NCBI RefSeq assembly: GCF_002814095.1
Contig: NZ_CP021913.1
Span: 1,798,001-1,862,000, forward strand
Direction: 5' to 3'
DNA: 64,000 nt
Source: Sagittula sp. P11
GTDB taxonomy: Bacteria > Pseudomonadota > Alphaproteobacteria > Rhodobacterales > Rhodobacteraceae
This document shows positions 16,122-26,283 of the stretch, piece by piece. The notes beneath the pieces were generated by a model that did no database searches, had not been told where the DNA came from, and worked only from the letters and a program-made list of their open reading frames with translations. A program made the position numbers and the translations under genes. Position 1 is the stretch's first letter; every line of letters begins with the position of its first letter.

Positions 16122-16826
16122 CGGCGTCAGGATAAAGACCTTGTCGCCCTCGAAGGCGGCAGCGGTCAGCTTCCGCCCGTAACCGGCCCCGGTATCGAGG
16201 TTCAGCCGGTGCGGGCGGAAATCCGGCGTGTCCACAGGTGTGTGCCCGTGCACGATGAAGGCCCCGTGGTCCCGCTGGTCCATCAGGAACTCCTGCCGGA
16301 TCCAGACGAGGTCGTCCTCCACCTGATCCTCCAGGGGAACACCCGGACGGACACCCGCGTGCACGAAGTACAGCGGCCCGACGCGGTGGAAGGTTTTCAG
16401 CTCCTGCAGAAACCGGAGGTGTCCGTCGGGCAGCAGCGCTCGCATTTCCTCCGCCAGTTCGCTTTGCCGCACGCGTTCCGGCACGGTCAGACCGTAGGAG
16501 GCCGCCGTCTCGATCCCGCCGAGATTTGGGTGGAACCAGTGGTAGCCGACCAGCAGGTGCGGATCGTTGCGCGGTGCGGGCGGGGTGACGAACCATTCGA
16601 ACAGGCGGTCGTGGTTGCCCTTGATGCAGGTCCAGTTGCGCCCTGCGGCAAGCCCCTCGCAGAGGATGTCGATCACACCCTTCGAATCCGGCCCCCGGTC
16701 GACATAGTCGCCCAGAAACACGATGTTGGCGTCCTTGCCTCCATCTGCCTCGATGCGGGACAGGGCCTCTTCCAGCAGGGCCCGCTGACCGTGAATGTCG
16801 CCAATGGCGTAGATCGTTTCTGTCAT
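16101..16826 (-). CDS. PPP-type metallophosphoesterase (serine/threonine phosphatase-like)
   Basis: A 241-residue protein with the full metal-binding set of calcineurin-like phosphatases: GDIHG (9-13), GDYVDRGPDSKG (39-50), GNHD (70-73), then VHAGVRPG and VHGHTP. Diphosphate- or phosphoprotein-directed activity is typical; the substrate is unknown. The start MTETIYAIGDIHG was chosen because the preceding in-frame reading is a low-quality Arg-rich stretch. It converges on the SulP gene with a 21-base overlap. Confidence 0.88.
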   Translation of the reverse strand: MTETIYAIGDIHGQRALLEEALSRIEADGGKDANIVFLGDYVDRGPDSKGVIDILCEGLAAGRNWTCIKGNHDRLFEWFVTPPAPRNDPHLLVGYHWFHPNLGGIETAASYGLTVPERVRQSELAEEMRALLPDGHLRFLQELKTFHRVGPLYFVHAGVRPGVPLEDQVEDDLVWIRQEFLMDQRDHGAFIVHGHTPVDTPDFRPHRLNLDTGAGYGRKLTAAAFEGDKVFILTPSGRVRL

Positions 16827-17038
16827 GGACAGGGACCTAGCACCCTCCCCCGCCAGCCGCCAGAGCCTGCTCTGCGCCGCCTGCCACCGCGCCGCCACAC
16901 CACGCCCAAAAACGCGCACAATCTGACGCTAGGTCAAAGATGTCTTGGGCTTCCAAGTTTTCGCGACGTAGCTTATGGCGGCGTGCCCCGGCCAATCTGT
17001 ATTTCCGGTCCCGGGCATATCTATCAAGGAGTTTGAAG

Positions 17039-17410
17039 ATGAATGGACTGTCGTTCTGGTTCTTTGTGCTTGCAGTTATTTCCGGTGCTCTCGGTATGGC
17101 CTGGGGCATCCAGATGTCCGCCTCGGGCGACCACAGCCTCTCCATCGCGCACGCGCACCTGAACCTGATCGGTTGGGTGGGTTTCGCGATATTCGGGATC
17201 TACTATCACCTCGTACCCGCCGCCCATGGCAAGCTGGCATGGGTGCATTTCTTCGTGGCGCTGCTGGGCCTTGGCGCCATCGTGCCCGGTATCGTCCTGG
17301 CGGTGACATCCCAGGGTGAGGTACTGGCGAAGGTCGGATCGGTTCTGACCTTCCTGTCGATCCTGATTTTCCTCGTCGTCGTCATCCGGTCGCGGACCAC
17401 GACGGCCTGA
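17039..17410 (+). CDS. small four-helix membrane protein resembling part of a haem-copper oxidase subunit I
   Basis: A 123-residue protein with four hydrophobic helices and a strong ribosome binding site (AAGGAG) nine bases upstream. The segment SIAHAHLNLIGWVGFAIFGIYYHLVP resembles the His-containing helix of cbb3/NO-reductase-type subunit I, but the protein is far too short to hold the haem and copper centres. Homologues of this size are found in alphaproteobacteria as cytochrome-oxidase-I-like proteins of unknown role. It is followed by a terminator shared with serA on the other strand. Confidence 0.65.
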   Translation: MNGLSFWFFVLAVISGALGMAWGIQMSASGDHSLSIAHAHLNLIGWVGFAIFGIYYHLVPAAHGKLAWVHFFVALLGLGAIVPGIVLAVTSQGEVLAKVGSVLTFLSILIFLVVVIRSRTTTA

Positions 17411-17428
17411 ACAACGCCCGCGAAAAGG

Positions 17429-17455
17429 AAAAGGCGGGGCCGACCCCCGCCTTTT
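17429..17455. terminator. bidirectional terminator between convergent genes
   Basis: An eleven-base-pair stem AAAAGGCGGGG / CCCCGCCTTTT gives a T-run after the hairpin on both strands, ending both the small membrane protein gene and serA. Confidence 0.85.
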
Positions 17456-17479
17456 CATGTCTGGTGCAGCTGTCCTGCC

Positions 17480-19078
17480 TCAAGACACGTCGAAGGACAA
17501 CGGCTTGATCTGGCGGAACAGGCCCGTCTCGGCCAGCTTGGCGCGCGCCTCTGCCGGGACCGGCTCATCGACGTAGAGCAGCGCGATGGCCTCGCCCTTG
17601 GCCGCAGACCTGCCCAGCGTGAAGTTCGCGATGTTCACGCCCATACCGCCCAGCGTCATGCCGAGCGCACCAATGATCCCCGGCACGTCCTCGTTGGTGG
17701 TATACAGCATGTGCGCACCCACCTCGGCGTCGATGTTGATGCCCTTGATCTGGATGAAGCGCGGCTTGCCGTCCGAGAAGACCGTACCCGCGATCGACCG
17801 CTCGCGCTGTTCGGTCACGACGGTCACCTTGATGTAGCCTTCGAACGCACCGGTCTGCGCCTGGTTCGTGGTGGAGATCTTGATGCCGCGATCCTTGGCG
17901 ATCAGCGGGGCCGAGACCATGTTCACGTCCGGATTCACCGACTTCATGATGCCCGCGATCAGCGAGCAGTTCAGCGCGGCGAGGTTCATCTCGGCGGCGT
18001 AACCGTCATAGAGGATGTTGATCGCCTTGATCGGCTCGTCGGTCATCTGGCCGATGAAGTTGCCGAGGTGGTCGGCCAGCTTGATCCACGGCCCCATGAC
18101 CTTGGCCTCTTCGGCGGTCACGTTCGGCATGTTCAGCGCGTTGGTGACAGCGCCGGTCAGCAGGTAGTCGGCCATCTGCTCGGCGACCTGCAGGGCGACG
18201 TTCTCCTGCGCTTCGGTGGTCGATGCGCCGAGATGCGGCGTGCAGACCACGTTGGGCAGGTTGAAGAGCGGGTTCTCCTTCGCAGGCTCCTCGGCGAAAA
18301 CGTCAAAGCCTGCGCCGGCGACGTGGCCGGATTTCAGCAGTTCGGCCAGCGCCTCTTCGTCCACCAGGCCGCCACGCGCACAGTTGATGATCCGCACGCC
18401 CTTCTTGGTCTTCAGGAGGTTTTCCTTCGACAGGATGTTGCGTGTCTGGTCGGTCAAGGGGACGTGCAGGGTGATGAAGTCCGCGCGCTTCAGCAGGTCG
18501 TCGAGGTTCTCGATCTTCTCCACCTGCATCTGCTTCGCCTTCTCTTCCGAAAGGAAGGGATCGTAGGCGATGACCTTCATCTTCAGGCCGCGTGCACGGT
18601 CGCAGACGATGCCGCCGATGTTGCCCGCGCCGATCACGCCCAGCGTCTTGCCGGTCAGCTCGACGCCCATGAACTTCGACTTCTCCCACTTGCCCGCGTG
18701 GGTCGAAGCAGAGGCCTCGGGGATCTGGCGGGCGACGGCGAACATCATGGCGATGGCGTGCTCGGCCGTGGTGATCATGTTGCCGAAGGGCGTGTTCATG
18801 ACGATCACGCCGTGCTTCGACGCTGCGTCCTTGTCGACGTTGTCCGTGCCGATCCCGGCGCGGCCCACGACCTTCAGGTTGGTGGCCTTCTCGAGGATCG
18901 ACGGCGTCACCTTGGTGGCCGAACGGATCGCGAGACCGTCGTAGTTGCCGATGATCTCGGCCAGCTTTTCCTTGTCCTTGCCCACTTCGGGCATGAAGTC
19001 GACGTCGATGCCGCGGTCACGGAAGATCTGGACGGCCGCGTCGGAGAGCTTGTCGGAGATGAGAACTTTGGGAGCCAT
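17480..19078 (-). CDS. serA: D-3-phosphoglycerate dehydrogenase
   Basis: A 532-residue long-form SerA, the first step of serine synthesis (3-phosphoglycerate to 3-phosphohydroxypyruvate, NAD-dependent). Visible: substrate-binding start LISDKLSDAAVQIF, NAD loop LGVIGAGNIGGIV (about 149-161), catalytic INCARGGLVDEEAL and NVVCTPHLGASTTEAQ, then the intervening ASB domain and a C-terminal ACT domain (about 455-530: FIQIKGINIDAEVGAHMLYTTNEDVPGIIGALGMTLGGMGVNI is its start region, quoted in part: DVPGIIGALG). The length fits the 520-535 residue class. serC lies 93 bases upstream on the same strand, so the two form a serine-synthesis unit. Confidence 0.96.
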   Translation of the reverse strand: MAPKVLISDKLSDAAVQIFRDRGIDVDFMPEVGKDKEKLAEIIGNYDGLAIRSATKVTPSILEKATNLKVVGRAGIGTDNVDKDAASKHGVIVMNTPFGNMITTAEHAIAMMFAVARQIPEASASTHAGKWEKSKFMGVELTGKTLGVIGAGNIGGIVCDRARGLKMKVIAYDPFLSEEKAKQMQVEKIENLDDLLKRADFITLHVPLTDQTRNILSKENLLKTKKGVRIINCARGGLVDEEALAELLKSGHVAGAGFDVFAEEPAKENPLFNLPNVVCTPHLGASTTEAQENVALQVAEQMADYLLTGAVTNALNMPNVTAEEAKVMGPWIKLADHLGNFIGQMTDEPIKAINILYDGYAAEMNLAALNCSLIAGIMKSVNPDVNMVSAPLIAKDRGIKISTTNQAQTGAFEGYIKVTVVTEQRERSIAGTVFSDGKPRFIQIKGINIDAEVGAHMLYTTNEDVPGIIGALGMTLGGMGVNIANFTLGRSAAKGEAIALLYVDEPVPAEARAKLAETGLFRQIKPLSFDVS

Positions 19079-19171
19079 GTCTCTGGTCCTTGCACTATGC
19101 TGTGAGGGAACGGACCCGGTCGCCCATGCGGGGACCGGATCCTGTGCATTTGAGGAAAAAGGAGGTGTCGG

Positions 19172-20326
<1,155 letters not shown>

Positions 20327-20341
20327 ATCTGCTAACCTTCC

Positions 20342-20390
20342 AGATAGATGCCTCTCGTTGGGGAGAGGTGTCCCGCCGACGCGTCTATGC
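20342..20390 (-). promoter_or_regulatory. structured 5' leader of serC (candidate serC RNA motif)
   Basis: On the minus strand the serC leader can fold into a perfect six-base-pair hairpin (CCTCTC / GAGAGG, 20351-20368) enclosed by a second helix ATAGA / TCTAT (20384-20388 with 20344-20348). A conserved RNA structure upstream of serC has been described in alphaproteobacteria (the serC motif), and this is a plausible example. Without a covariance search the match is not proved. Confidence 0.45.
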
Positions 20391-20507
20391 CCTTCCCGCA
20401 GGCTCGGCAAGTCGGATAATGCAGCCCGATGGTCGCATTTGATTTTCGCCGGGACGGCTCTGGAGCGGATCGGAAACTTCGGACCGGTGGCGAACCGGCA
20501 AACATGG

Positions 20508-21077
20508 TCAGAGCCGGTCGAGGCCCCCTTCGGCGAAGTCGGCGGCCAGCTCCGCGAACTCCGCGCGGGACAGCCCCTTGCCCGGGCGGTGCCACTGGTA
20601 GACCCAGTTGATGATCCCGAAGACCGTCATGGTGGCGGCGCGCAGGCGGTCCCCTGTCAGGTCGGGGCGCTGCTGTTGCAGGGCGCCAGACATCAGCCGA
20701 ACGAGGGTCCGTTGGTGCGACAGCACCGGCTGCTGCAGGTCGTCGGGCAACGTGTGCAGGGTTTCGAGTTGCAGCTTGTGCTCAGCATCGGCGTGTTCGA
20801 ACGCTTCGAGCAGCGCGGCCATCAGCGCGCGCAGGCCATGCGGCGCCGCCTGTTCGGCCCGTTCGACGACATGGTCGTAATGGGTTTTCAGGATGTCCGA
20901 CAGCATCGATTCCTTGCTGTCGTAGTAGTGATAGAGAAGGGCCTTCGAGACGCCGCAGGCCTTCGCCGCGCCAGACATGGAGGCGCGGTCGAAGCCGTTC
21001 TTCGCAAAGTACTCCGCCGCGCCCTTGCGGATCGCGTCGCGCTTCTCGGCGTGGTCCCGGGCCAGTCCCCTCGCCAC
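20508..21077 (-). CDS. TetR-family regulator of phenylacetate genes (PaaR-like)
   Basis: A 189-residue TetR protein. The N-terminal DNA-binding domain reads [18 protein letters not shown] then [22 protein letters not shown], the usual TetR helix-turn-helix; the C-terminal part is a helical ligand domain ending [21 protein letters not shown] 21077 was chosen as start because it lies four bases after the paaK stop with a GAGCGG site; a longer upstream reading would run through paaK. Being the last gene of the paa unit, it likely senses phenylacetyl-CoA or another acyl-CoA and controls the cluster; a 12-base palindrome at 24121-24132 is a candidate target. Confidence 0.85.
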   Translation of the reverse strand: MARGLARDHAEKRDAIRKGAAEYFAKNGFDRASMSGAAKACGVSKALLYHYYDSKESMLSDILKTHYDHVVERAEQAAPHGLRALMAALLEAFEHADAEHKLQLETLHTLPDDLQQPVLSHQRTLVRLMSGALQQQRPDLTGDRLRAATMTVFGIINWVYQWHRPGKGLSRAEFAELAADFAEGGLDRL

Positions 21078-21081
21078 CCGC

Positions 21082-22386
21082 TCAGCCCTTGGGCCGGTTG
21101 TCGACGATGCGCACCGCCTTGCCCTGGCTGCGGGCCACGCCGCCGGGTTCGGCCAGGTCGACAAGGACCGAGACGCCGACCACCTGCTTGATCTTCAGGG
21201 ACAGTTCGCGGCAGGCCGCGGCGCCCTGATCGGCGGCATGGGGGAAGCACTCCACCTTCACGCGCATCTCGTCCTTGTGCTCCACCCGGTTCAGTTCCAG
21301 CTGGAAGTGCGGCGCGAGCGCCTTCACCGTCATCAGCTGCTCTTCGATCTGGGTGGGGAAGACGTTCACGCCGCGCAGGATGATCATGTCGTCGGACCGG
21401 CCCGTGACCTTCTCCATCCGGCGCATCGTCCGTGCGGTGCCCGGCAGGAGACGGGTCAGGTCGCGCGTGCGGTAGCGGACGATGGGGAAGGCCTCTTTCG
21501 TCAGGGAGGTGAAGACCAGTTCGCCCAGCTCGCCGTCGGGCAGGACCGCGCCGGTTTCTGGGTCGATGATCTCGGGATAGAAGTGGTCCTCCCAGATGTG
21601 GAGGCCATCCTTGGTCTCCACGCATTCGTTGGCGACACCCGGACCCATGACCTCCGACAAGCCGTAGATGTCGACCGCGTGCATGTCGAAGGCATCCTCG
21701 ATCTCGCGCCGCATGGCGTTGGTCCAGGGCTCCGCCCCGAAGATGCCGACCTTCAGCGGCGACTTGCGCGGGTCGCGGCCCTGCTCGGCGTATTCGTCGA
21801 TGATCGACAGCGCGTAGGAGGGCGTCACCGTGATGCCCGTCGCGCCGAAATCTTCGATCAGGCGGACCTGCCGCTGTGTCATGCCGCCCGAAATCGGCAC
21901 CGTGGTCAGGCCCAGCTTGTCCGCGCCAAGGTGAATGCCGAGGCCCCCGGTGAACAGCCCGTAGCCGTAGGCATTGTGCAGGATGTCACCGGCGCGCAGA
22001 CCGGAGGCGCGCAGACTCCGGGCCACCACCGTCGCCCATGTGTCGAGGTCCTTCTCGGTATAGCCCACGACCGTCGGCTGCCCGGTCGTGCCGGAGGACG
22101 CATGGATGCGCTTCACCTGCGCGCGCGGGACGGCGAACATCCCGAAGGGATAGTTGTCGCGCAGGTCGGTCTTGACCGTGAAGGGGAACTTCCCGAGGTC
22201 TTCGAGGCTGGACAGGTCGTCCGGATGCACACCCGCCGCGTCAAAGCTGGCCTTGTAATGCGGGACGTTGTCGTAGGCGTGGCGCAGCGACCATTTCAGC
22301 CGCTCCAGTTGCAGCGCTGCCAGTTCATCGCGAGAGGCCGTTTCGATCGCCTCGAGATCGCCGGGCCGTGGGGACAGGTCTTCCAT
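21082..22386 (-). CDS. paaK: phenylacetate-CoA ligase
   Basis: A 434-residue adenylate-forming enzyme that activates phenylacetate to phenylacetyl-CoA, the entry step of the pathway. Motifs: HASSGTTGQPTVVGYT (P-loop-like AMP-binding), YGYGLFTGGLGIHLG, GAEPWTNAMR, DIYGLSEVMGPGVA, YRTRDLT, and the C-terminal GRSDDMIILRGVNVFPTQIE. The length is that of PaaK. It lies 42 bases after the thiolase gene and four bases before the TetR gene, all in one transcription unit with paaI. Confidence 0.96.
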   Translation of the reverse strand: MEDLSPRPGDLEAIETASRDELAALQLERLKWSLRHAYDNVPHYKASFDAAGVHPDDLSSLEDLGKFPFTVKTDLRDNYPFGMFAVPRAQVKRIHASSGTTGQPTVVGYTEKDLDTWATVVARSLRASGLRAGDILHNAYGYGLFTGGLGIHLGADKLGLTTVPISGGMTQRQVRLIEDFGATGITVTPSYALSIIDEYAEQGRDPRKSPLKVGIFGAEPWTNAMRREIEDAFDMHAVDIYGLSEVMGPGVANECVETKDGLHIWEDHFYPEIIDPETGAVLPDGELGELVFTSLTKEAFPIVRYRTRDLTRLLPGTARTMRRMEKVTGRSDDMIILRGVNVFPTQIEEQLMTVKALAPHFQLELNRVEHKDEMRVKVECFPHAADQGAAACRELSLKIKQVVGVSVLVDLAEPGGVARSQGKAVRIVDNRPKG

Positions 22387-22428
22387 CGTGTTATCCTTCC
22401 TGCGCTGCCGCCGCGCTGCCGGGCCGCA

Positions 22429-23616
22429 TCAGATCGCTTCCAGCGCGAGAGCGATGCCCTGACCGACGCCGATGCACATCGTGCAGAGCGCGTGTTTCTC
22501 CATCCGGTCCTGCAGCGACTGCGCGGCGGTCAGCACAAGCCGCGCGCCCGACATGCCAAGCGGATGGCCGAGCGCTATGGCCCCGCCGTGCGGGTTCACA
22601 TGCGGTGCGTCGTCGGGCAGGCCCAGGTGACGCGTGACGGCCAGGGCCTGGGCCGCGAATGCCTCGTTCAACTCGATCACATCGAAGGTCGAGATGTTCA
22701 TGTTCAGCAAGCCCAGCAGCTTCTCGGTCGCGGGCGCGGGGCCGAAGCCCATGATCCGCGGCGCCACCCCTGCCGTCGCCGCCCCGAGGATGCGGGCGAC
22801 AGGTGTCAGGCCGTGCTTCTCGGCGGCTTCGGGTGAGGCGATGACCAGCGCGCAGGCGCCGTCGTTGACACCCGAAGCGTTGCCCGCGGTGACCGAGCCG
22901 CCCTCACGGAAGGGCGTCTTCAACGCGGCGAGCTTGTCCATGGTCGTCTGGCGCGGGTGTTCGTCCGTGTCGACGACAACCGGATCGTCCTTGCGCTGCG
23001 GGATGGTGACCGGCGTGATCTCCTTTGCCATCCGGCCCGATGCGATGGCGGCGGCGGCCCGCTCCTGCGAGCGGAAGGCAAAGGCGTCCTGGTCCGCGCG
23101 CGAGACGTTGAAGTCCTCGGCCACGTTCTCGGCCGTCTCGGGCATGGAGTCGGTGCCAAAGCCCTTCTGCATCGCCTTGTTCACGAACCTCCAGCCGATG
23201 GTCGTATCGTAGACCGCGTTGCCGCGGGAGAAGGCGGCATCGGCCTTGGGCATGACGAATGGCGCGCGGGACATGCTCTCGACGCCGCCTGCCACGATGA
23301 TCTCGGCCTCGCCGCACTTGATCTGTCGGGCGGCGAAGGCCACCGCGTCGAGGCCGGAACCGCAGAGCCGGTTTATCGTGGTGCCGGGCACGCTTTCGCC
23401 CAGCCCGGCCAGCAGCGCGGCCATGCGGGCGACGTTGCGGTTGTCCTCGCCCGCCTGATTGGCGCACCCCATGATGACCTCGTCCACCGGCAGCCCTTCG
23501 GGCACGACGGCGCGGATCACGTGGGCCAGCATGTCGTCCGGACGGACGGAGGCCAGAGCGCCGCCATAGCGGCCGATGGGGGTACGGGTGCCTTGGCAGA
23601 GCCATGCTTCACGCAT
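22429..23616 (-). CDS. paaJ: 3-oxoadipyl-CoA thiolase (PcaF/PaaJ type)
   Basis: A 395-residue thiolase. The acylated cysteine lies in INRLCGSGLDAV (Cys85), the catalytic His in GGAIALGHPLGMSGARLV, and the second cysteine in CTMCIGVGQGIALALE. In the phenylacetate pathway this enzyme cleaves 3-oxoadipyl-CoA to succinyl-CoA and acetyl-CoA, and also the earlier dehydro intermediate; the same family serves the beta-ketoadipate pathway, but the paa neighbours favour the first role. The start region overlaps the end of paaI by eight bases. Confidence 0.93.
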   Translation of the reverse strand: MREAWLCQGTRTPIGRYGGALASVRPDDMLAHVIRAVVPEGLPVDEVIMGCANQAGEDNRNVARMAALLAGLGESVPGTTINRLCGSGLDAVAFAARQIKCGEAEIIVAGGVESMSRAPFVMPKADAAFSRGNAVYDTTIGWRFVNKAMQKGFGTDSMPETAENVAEDFNVSRADQDAFAFRSQERAAAAIASGRMAKEITPVTIPQRKDDPVVVDTDEHPRQTTMDKLAALKTPFREGGSVTAGNASGVNDGACALVIASPEAAEKHGLTPVARILGAATAGVAPRIMGFGPAPATEKLLGLLNMNISTFDVIELNEAFAAQALAVTRHLGLPDDAPHVNPHGGAIALGHPLGMSGARLVLTAAQSLQDRMEKHALCTMCIGVGQGIALALEAI

Positions 23617-24082
23617 TGGGTTTCTCCTCTGACGCGCGCGCGGCGCTTGTTTCTGACGGCTCTTCGAAGAGCGTGCCCTTGATGGTCCGCGACAGGCCGC
23701 GCATCAGCGCGACAGTGCGCCCGTCCTCGCCGGTGACCGTGACGTCGTAGACGCCGGACCGTCCGGGCCGGGCCTGTTCCCGCGCCGTGGCGGTCAGACG
23801 CTCGTCGGCGCGGCCCGGGGAAAGGAAAGTGATCTGGTTCTCCTGCGCCACCGTCACCTGGTTGTAGGTGTTGCAGGCGAAGGCGAAGGCGCTGTCGGCA
23901 AGGGTGAAGATGAACCCGCCATGGCAGATGCGGTAACCGTTCAGGTGATGCGGCATGACCTGCATCGACAGCACCGCCTCTCCGGGCGCGATGCGCTCGA
24001 TCCGCATGCCCATGCCCTGACTGGCGGCGTCGGTGGCCCACATGGCCTCCGCCGAACGCTCTGCGCGCTCCTGTGGTGTCAT
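23609..24082 (-). CDS. paaI: phenylacetate pathway hotdog thioesterase PaaI
   Basis: A 157-residue hotdog-fold acyl-CoA thioesterase. The PaaI signature MPHHLNGYRICHGGFIFTLADSAFAFACNT is present in pieces: HLNGYRICHGGFIF followed by LADSAFAFACN, including the catalytic Asp and the HGG turn. In this pathway it hydrolyses stalled CoA thioesters and protects the free CoA pool. It is the first gene of the minus-strand paa unit (paaI, thiolase, paaK, TetR), divergent from paaZ. Confidence 0.93.
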   Translation of the reverse strand: MTPQERAERSAEAMWATDAASQGMGMRIERIAPGEAVLSMQVMPHHLNGYRICHGGFIFTLADSAFAFACNTYNQVTVAQENQITFLSPGRADERLTATAREQARPGRSGVYDVTVTGEDGRTVALMRGLSRTIKGTLFEEPSETSAARASEEKPNA

Positions 24083-24120
24083 TGGCGATGTCCTCCCTGT
24101 CCGGAACGATGCACAAACCC

Positions 24121-24132
24121 GACCGGCCGGTC
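24121..24132. promoter_or_regulatory. candidate TetR (PaaR-like) operator between paaI and paaZ
   Basis: GACCGGCCGGTC is a perfect 12-base palindrome in the middle of the 142-base divergent region. TetR regulators of acyl-CoA catabolism often bind ACCGACCGGTCGGT-like palindromes of this look. Binding here could control both directions. A TTGATT that may be part of the paaZ promoter lies eight bases to the right. Confidence 0.45.
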
Positions 24133-24224
24133 AAGTATGTTGATTTGTGGCGCGGCTTGGCGCAGGGTGGCGCGAGGGTGGCGCACAGCCCCACCCTACA
24201 GGACGTCATTAGGGAGGAGAGGTC

Positions 24225-26240
24225 ATGAGCGGCATCGCACCGGAAAGCTACGTGGCGGGGAAGTGGATCGGACCGGGCAGCGCGGCCAAGCCGATCATGA
24301 GCCCGGTCGACGGGTCGGAAATCGCCCGCGCCGGGAGTTCGGACCTGGACTTTGCGGCGATGCGGGCCTTCGCGCTGGACAAGGGCGGACCGGCCCTGCG
24401 CGCCATGACCTTCCACCAGCGCGCGAAAATTCTGAAGGCGCTCGCAGGCTACATCGGGTCCCGCAAGGAAGAGCTTTACGCCCTGAACCCCCTGACCGGC
24501 GCCACGCGCAAGGATGGCGCCGTGGACATCGAGGGCGGCATCATCACCATGACCGTCATCGCCGGGAAAGGGCGCCGCGAGATGCCGGACGGCCACGTTT
24601 ACCTTGACGGCGAGGTCGAGAGGATCTCACGCTCCGGCACCTTCCTCGCCCAGCACGTTGCCGTGCCGCGGCAGGGGGTTGCGGTCCACATCAACGCCTT
24701 CAACTTTCCCGTCTGGGGGATGCTGGAAAAGCTCGCCCCCACTCTGCTGGCCGGGATGCCAGCCATCGTCAAACCGGCGACCCAGACCTGTTACCTGACC
24801 GAGGCCTGCTTTCGCATGATCGTCGACTCGGGGCTGGTGCCTGAGGGCGCGGTGCAGCTGATCGTCGGGGGCACCGGCGACCTTCTGGACCGGCTCGGAC
24901 CGCAGGACGTGGTCAGCTTCACCGGCTCGGCGGACACGGCGCTGACCCTCAGATCGAACCGCAACCTGCTGTCCCGGTCCGTTCGCTTCATGGCCGAGGC
25001 GGATTCGCTCAACGCGTCTGTCCTCGGGCCGGACGTTGTGCCGGGCAGCGAGGAGTTCGACCTGTTCGTGAAGCAGGCCGCCACGGAAATGACGGTCAAG
25101 GCCGGGCAGAAGTGCACCGCAATCCGGCGGATCATCGTGCCCGAGGCGCAGATGGATGCCGTGACGGAGGCGCTGGCCGAACGGCTGCGCGGCACGACCA
25201 TCGGCGATCCGGCGGGCGATGCGCGCATGGGGGCGCTGGCCTCTGCCGCGCAACGGGCGGACGTGCTGGAGAAGGCGGCGATGCTCGCGTCCGAGGCGAC
25301 GAACGTGCTGGAGGGCCTGACTGCACCGGACGGCCCCGGTTTTGTCGCGCCGATGCTGTTCCGCTGCGCCGACCCCGATGCGGGCCGCACGGTGCATGAC
25401 GTGGAGGCGTTCGGCCCGGTCTCGACCGTCATGCCTTACCGAGACCTGCCCCATGCCGCCGCCCTTGCCAACCGTGGGAAAGGGTCGCTTGTGGCGTCGC
25501 TGGTGACGGGCGATCCGCAGGTGGCGCGCGCCTTCACGCTGGACAGCGCGGCGTGGCACGGGCGGCTCTACATCACCGACCGGACCTCCATGAAGGAGGC
25601 GACCGGCCATGGATCCCCGCTGCCGCACCTCGTGCATGGCGGGCCTGGCCGGGCCGGCGGGGGCGAGGAACTGGGCGGCGTGCGCGGCGTCCTGCACTAC
25701 ATGCAGCGGACCGCCGTGCAGGGGTCGCCCGACGTGCTGACCGCGGTGACCGGCCAGTGGGTGCCCGGCGCGCGCGAGATCGAGGGGCCCGAGCATCCCT
25801 TCCGCCGCACCTTCCGCGATATCGAGATCGGCGAGACCATCGTGACCGACCCGCGCGAGGTGACGCTGGAGGACATCGAGCATTTCGCCCATTTCACCGG
25901 CGACACCTTCTACGCCCACATGGACGAGGCCGCAGCACAGGCGAACCCCTTCTTCCCGGGCCGGGTGGCGCATGGCTACCTGCTGCTCAGCTTCGCGGCG
26001 GGCCTCTTCGTGATGCCCGATCCGGGGCCGGTCCTCGCCAATACCGGGCTGAACGGCCTGTCTTTCCAAAAGCCCGTCTCGCCCGGCGACCGCGTCCACG
26101 TGCGGCTGACCGCCAGGCGCAAGACGCAGCGCACCGACACCTATGGCGAGGTCGCCTGGCACGTCACGCTCTACAATCAGGACGCCGAGCAGGTGGCGGA
26201 ATACGAGCTTTTGACCATGGTCGCCTACGAAAAGCCCTGA
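24225..26240 (+). CDS. paaZ: bifunctional oxepin-CoA hydrolase / 3-oxo-5,6-dehydrosuberyl-CoA semialdehyde dehydrogenase
   Basis: A 671-residue two-domain enzyme that opens the oxepin-CoA ring and oxidises the resulting aldehyde. The aldehyde dehydrogenase half (about 1-520) has NAFNFPVWGMLEKL, VKPATQT (Lys183), SFTGSADTA, the general base region EADSLNAS (Glu259) and the nucleophile in KAGQKCTAIRR (Cys297). The C-terminal MaoC-like hydratase (about 535-671) has HFAHFTGDTFYAHMDEAA followed by FFPGRVAHGYLLLS, with the D/H catalytic pair. The start has GGAGAGG upstream. The epoxidase genes paaABCDE and the isomerase paaG, which make its substrate, are not in this window. Confidence 0.96.
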   Translation: MSGIAPESYVAGKWIGPGSAAKPIMSPVDGSEIARAGSSDLDFAAMRAFALDKGGPALRAMTFHQRAKILKALAGYIGSRKEELYALNPLTGATRKDGAVDIEGGIITMTVIAGKGRREMPDGHVYLDGEVERISRSGTFLAQHVAVPRQGVAVHINAFNFPVWGMLEKLAPTLLAGMPAIVKPATQTCYLTEACFRMIVDSGLVPEGAVQLIVGGTGDLLDRLGPQDVVSFTGSADTALTLRSNRNLLSRSVRFMAEADSLNASVLGPDVVPGSEEFDLFVKQAATEMTVKAGQKCTAIRRIIVPEAQMDAVTEALAERLRGTTIGDPAGDARMGALASAAQRADVLEKAAMLASEATNVLEGLTAPDGPGFVAPMLFRCADPDAGRTVHDVEAFGPVSTVMPYRDLPHAAALANRGKGSLVASLVTGDPQVARAFTLDSAAWHGRLYITDRTSMKEATGHGSPLPHLVHGGPGRAGGGEELGGVRGVLHYMQRTAVQGSPDVLTAVTGQWVPGAREIEGPEHPFRRTFRDIEIGETIVTDPREVTLEDIEHFAHFTGDTFYAHMDEAAAQANPFFPGRVAHGYLLLSFAAGLFVMPDPGPVLANTGLNGLSFQKPVSPGDRVHVRLTARRKTQRTDTYGEVAWHVTLYNQDAEQVAEYELLTMVAYEKP

Positions 26241-26283
26241 GGGGGTTTTGCCTTTCCCCCCGGTTGGTTCTAATCGGGGGGCC

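Noticed and set aside
16935-16965. CTTGG-N4-CCAAG palindrome upstream of the small oxidase-like gene as an FnrL site
   Set aside because: FNR-type sites are TTGAT-N4-ATCAA (14 bases); the inner bases do not match and the spacing is wrong.
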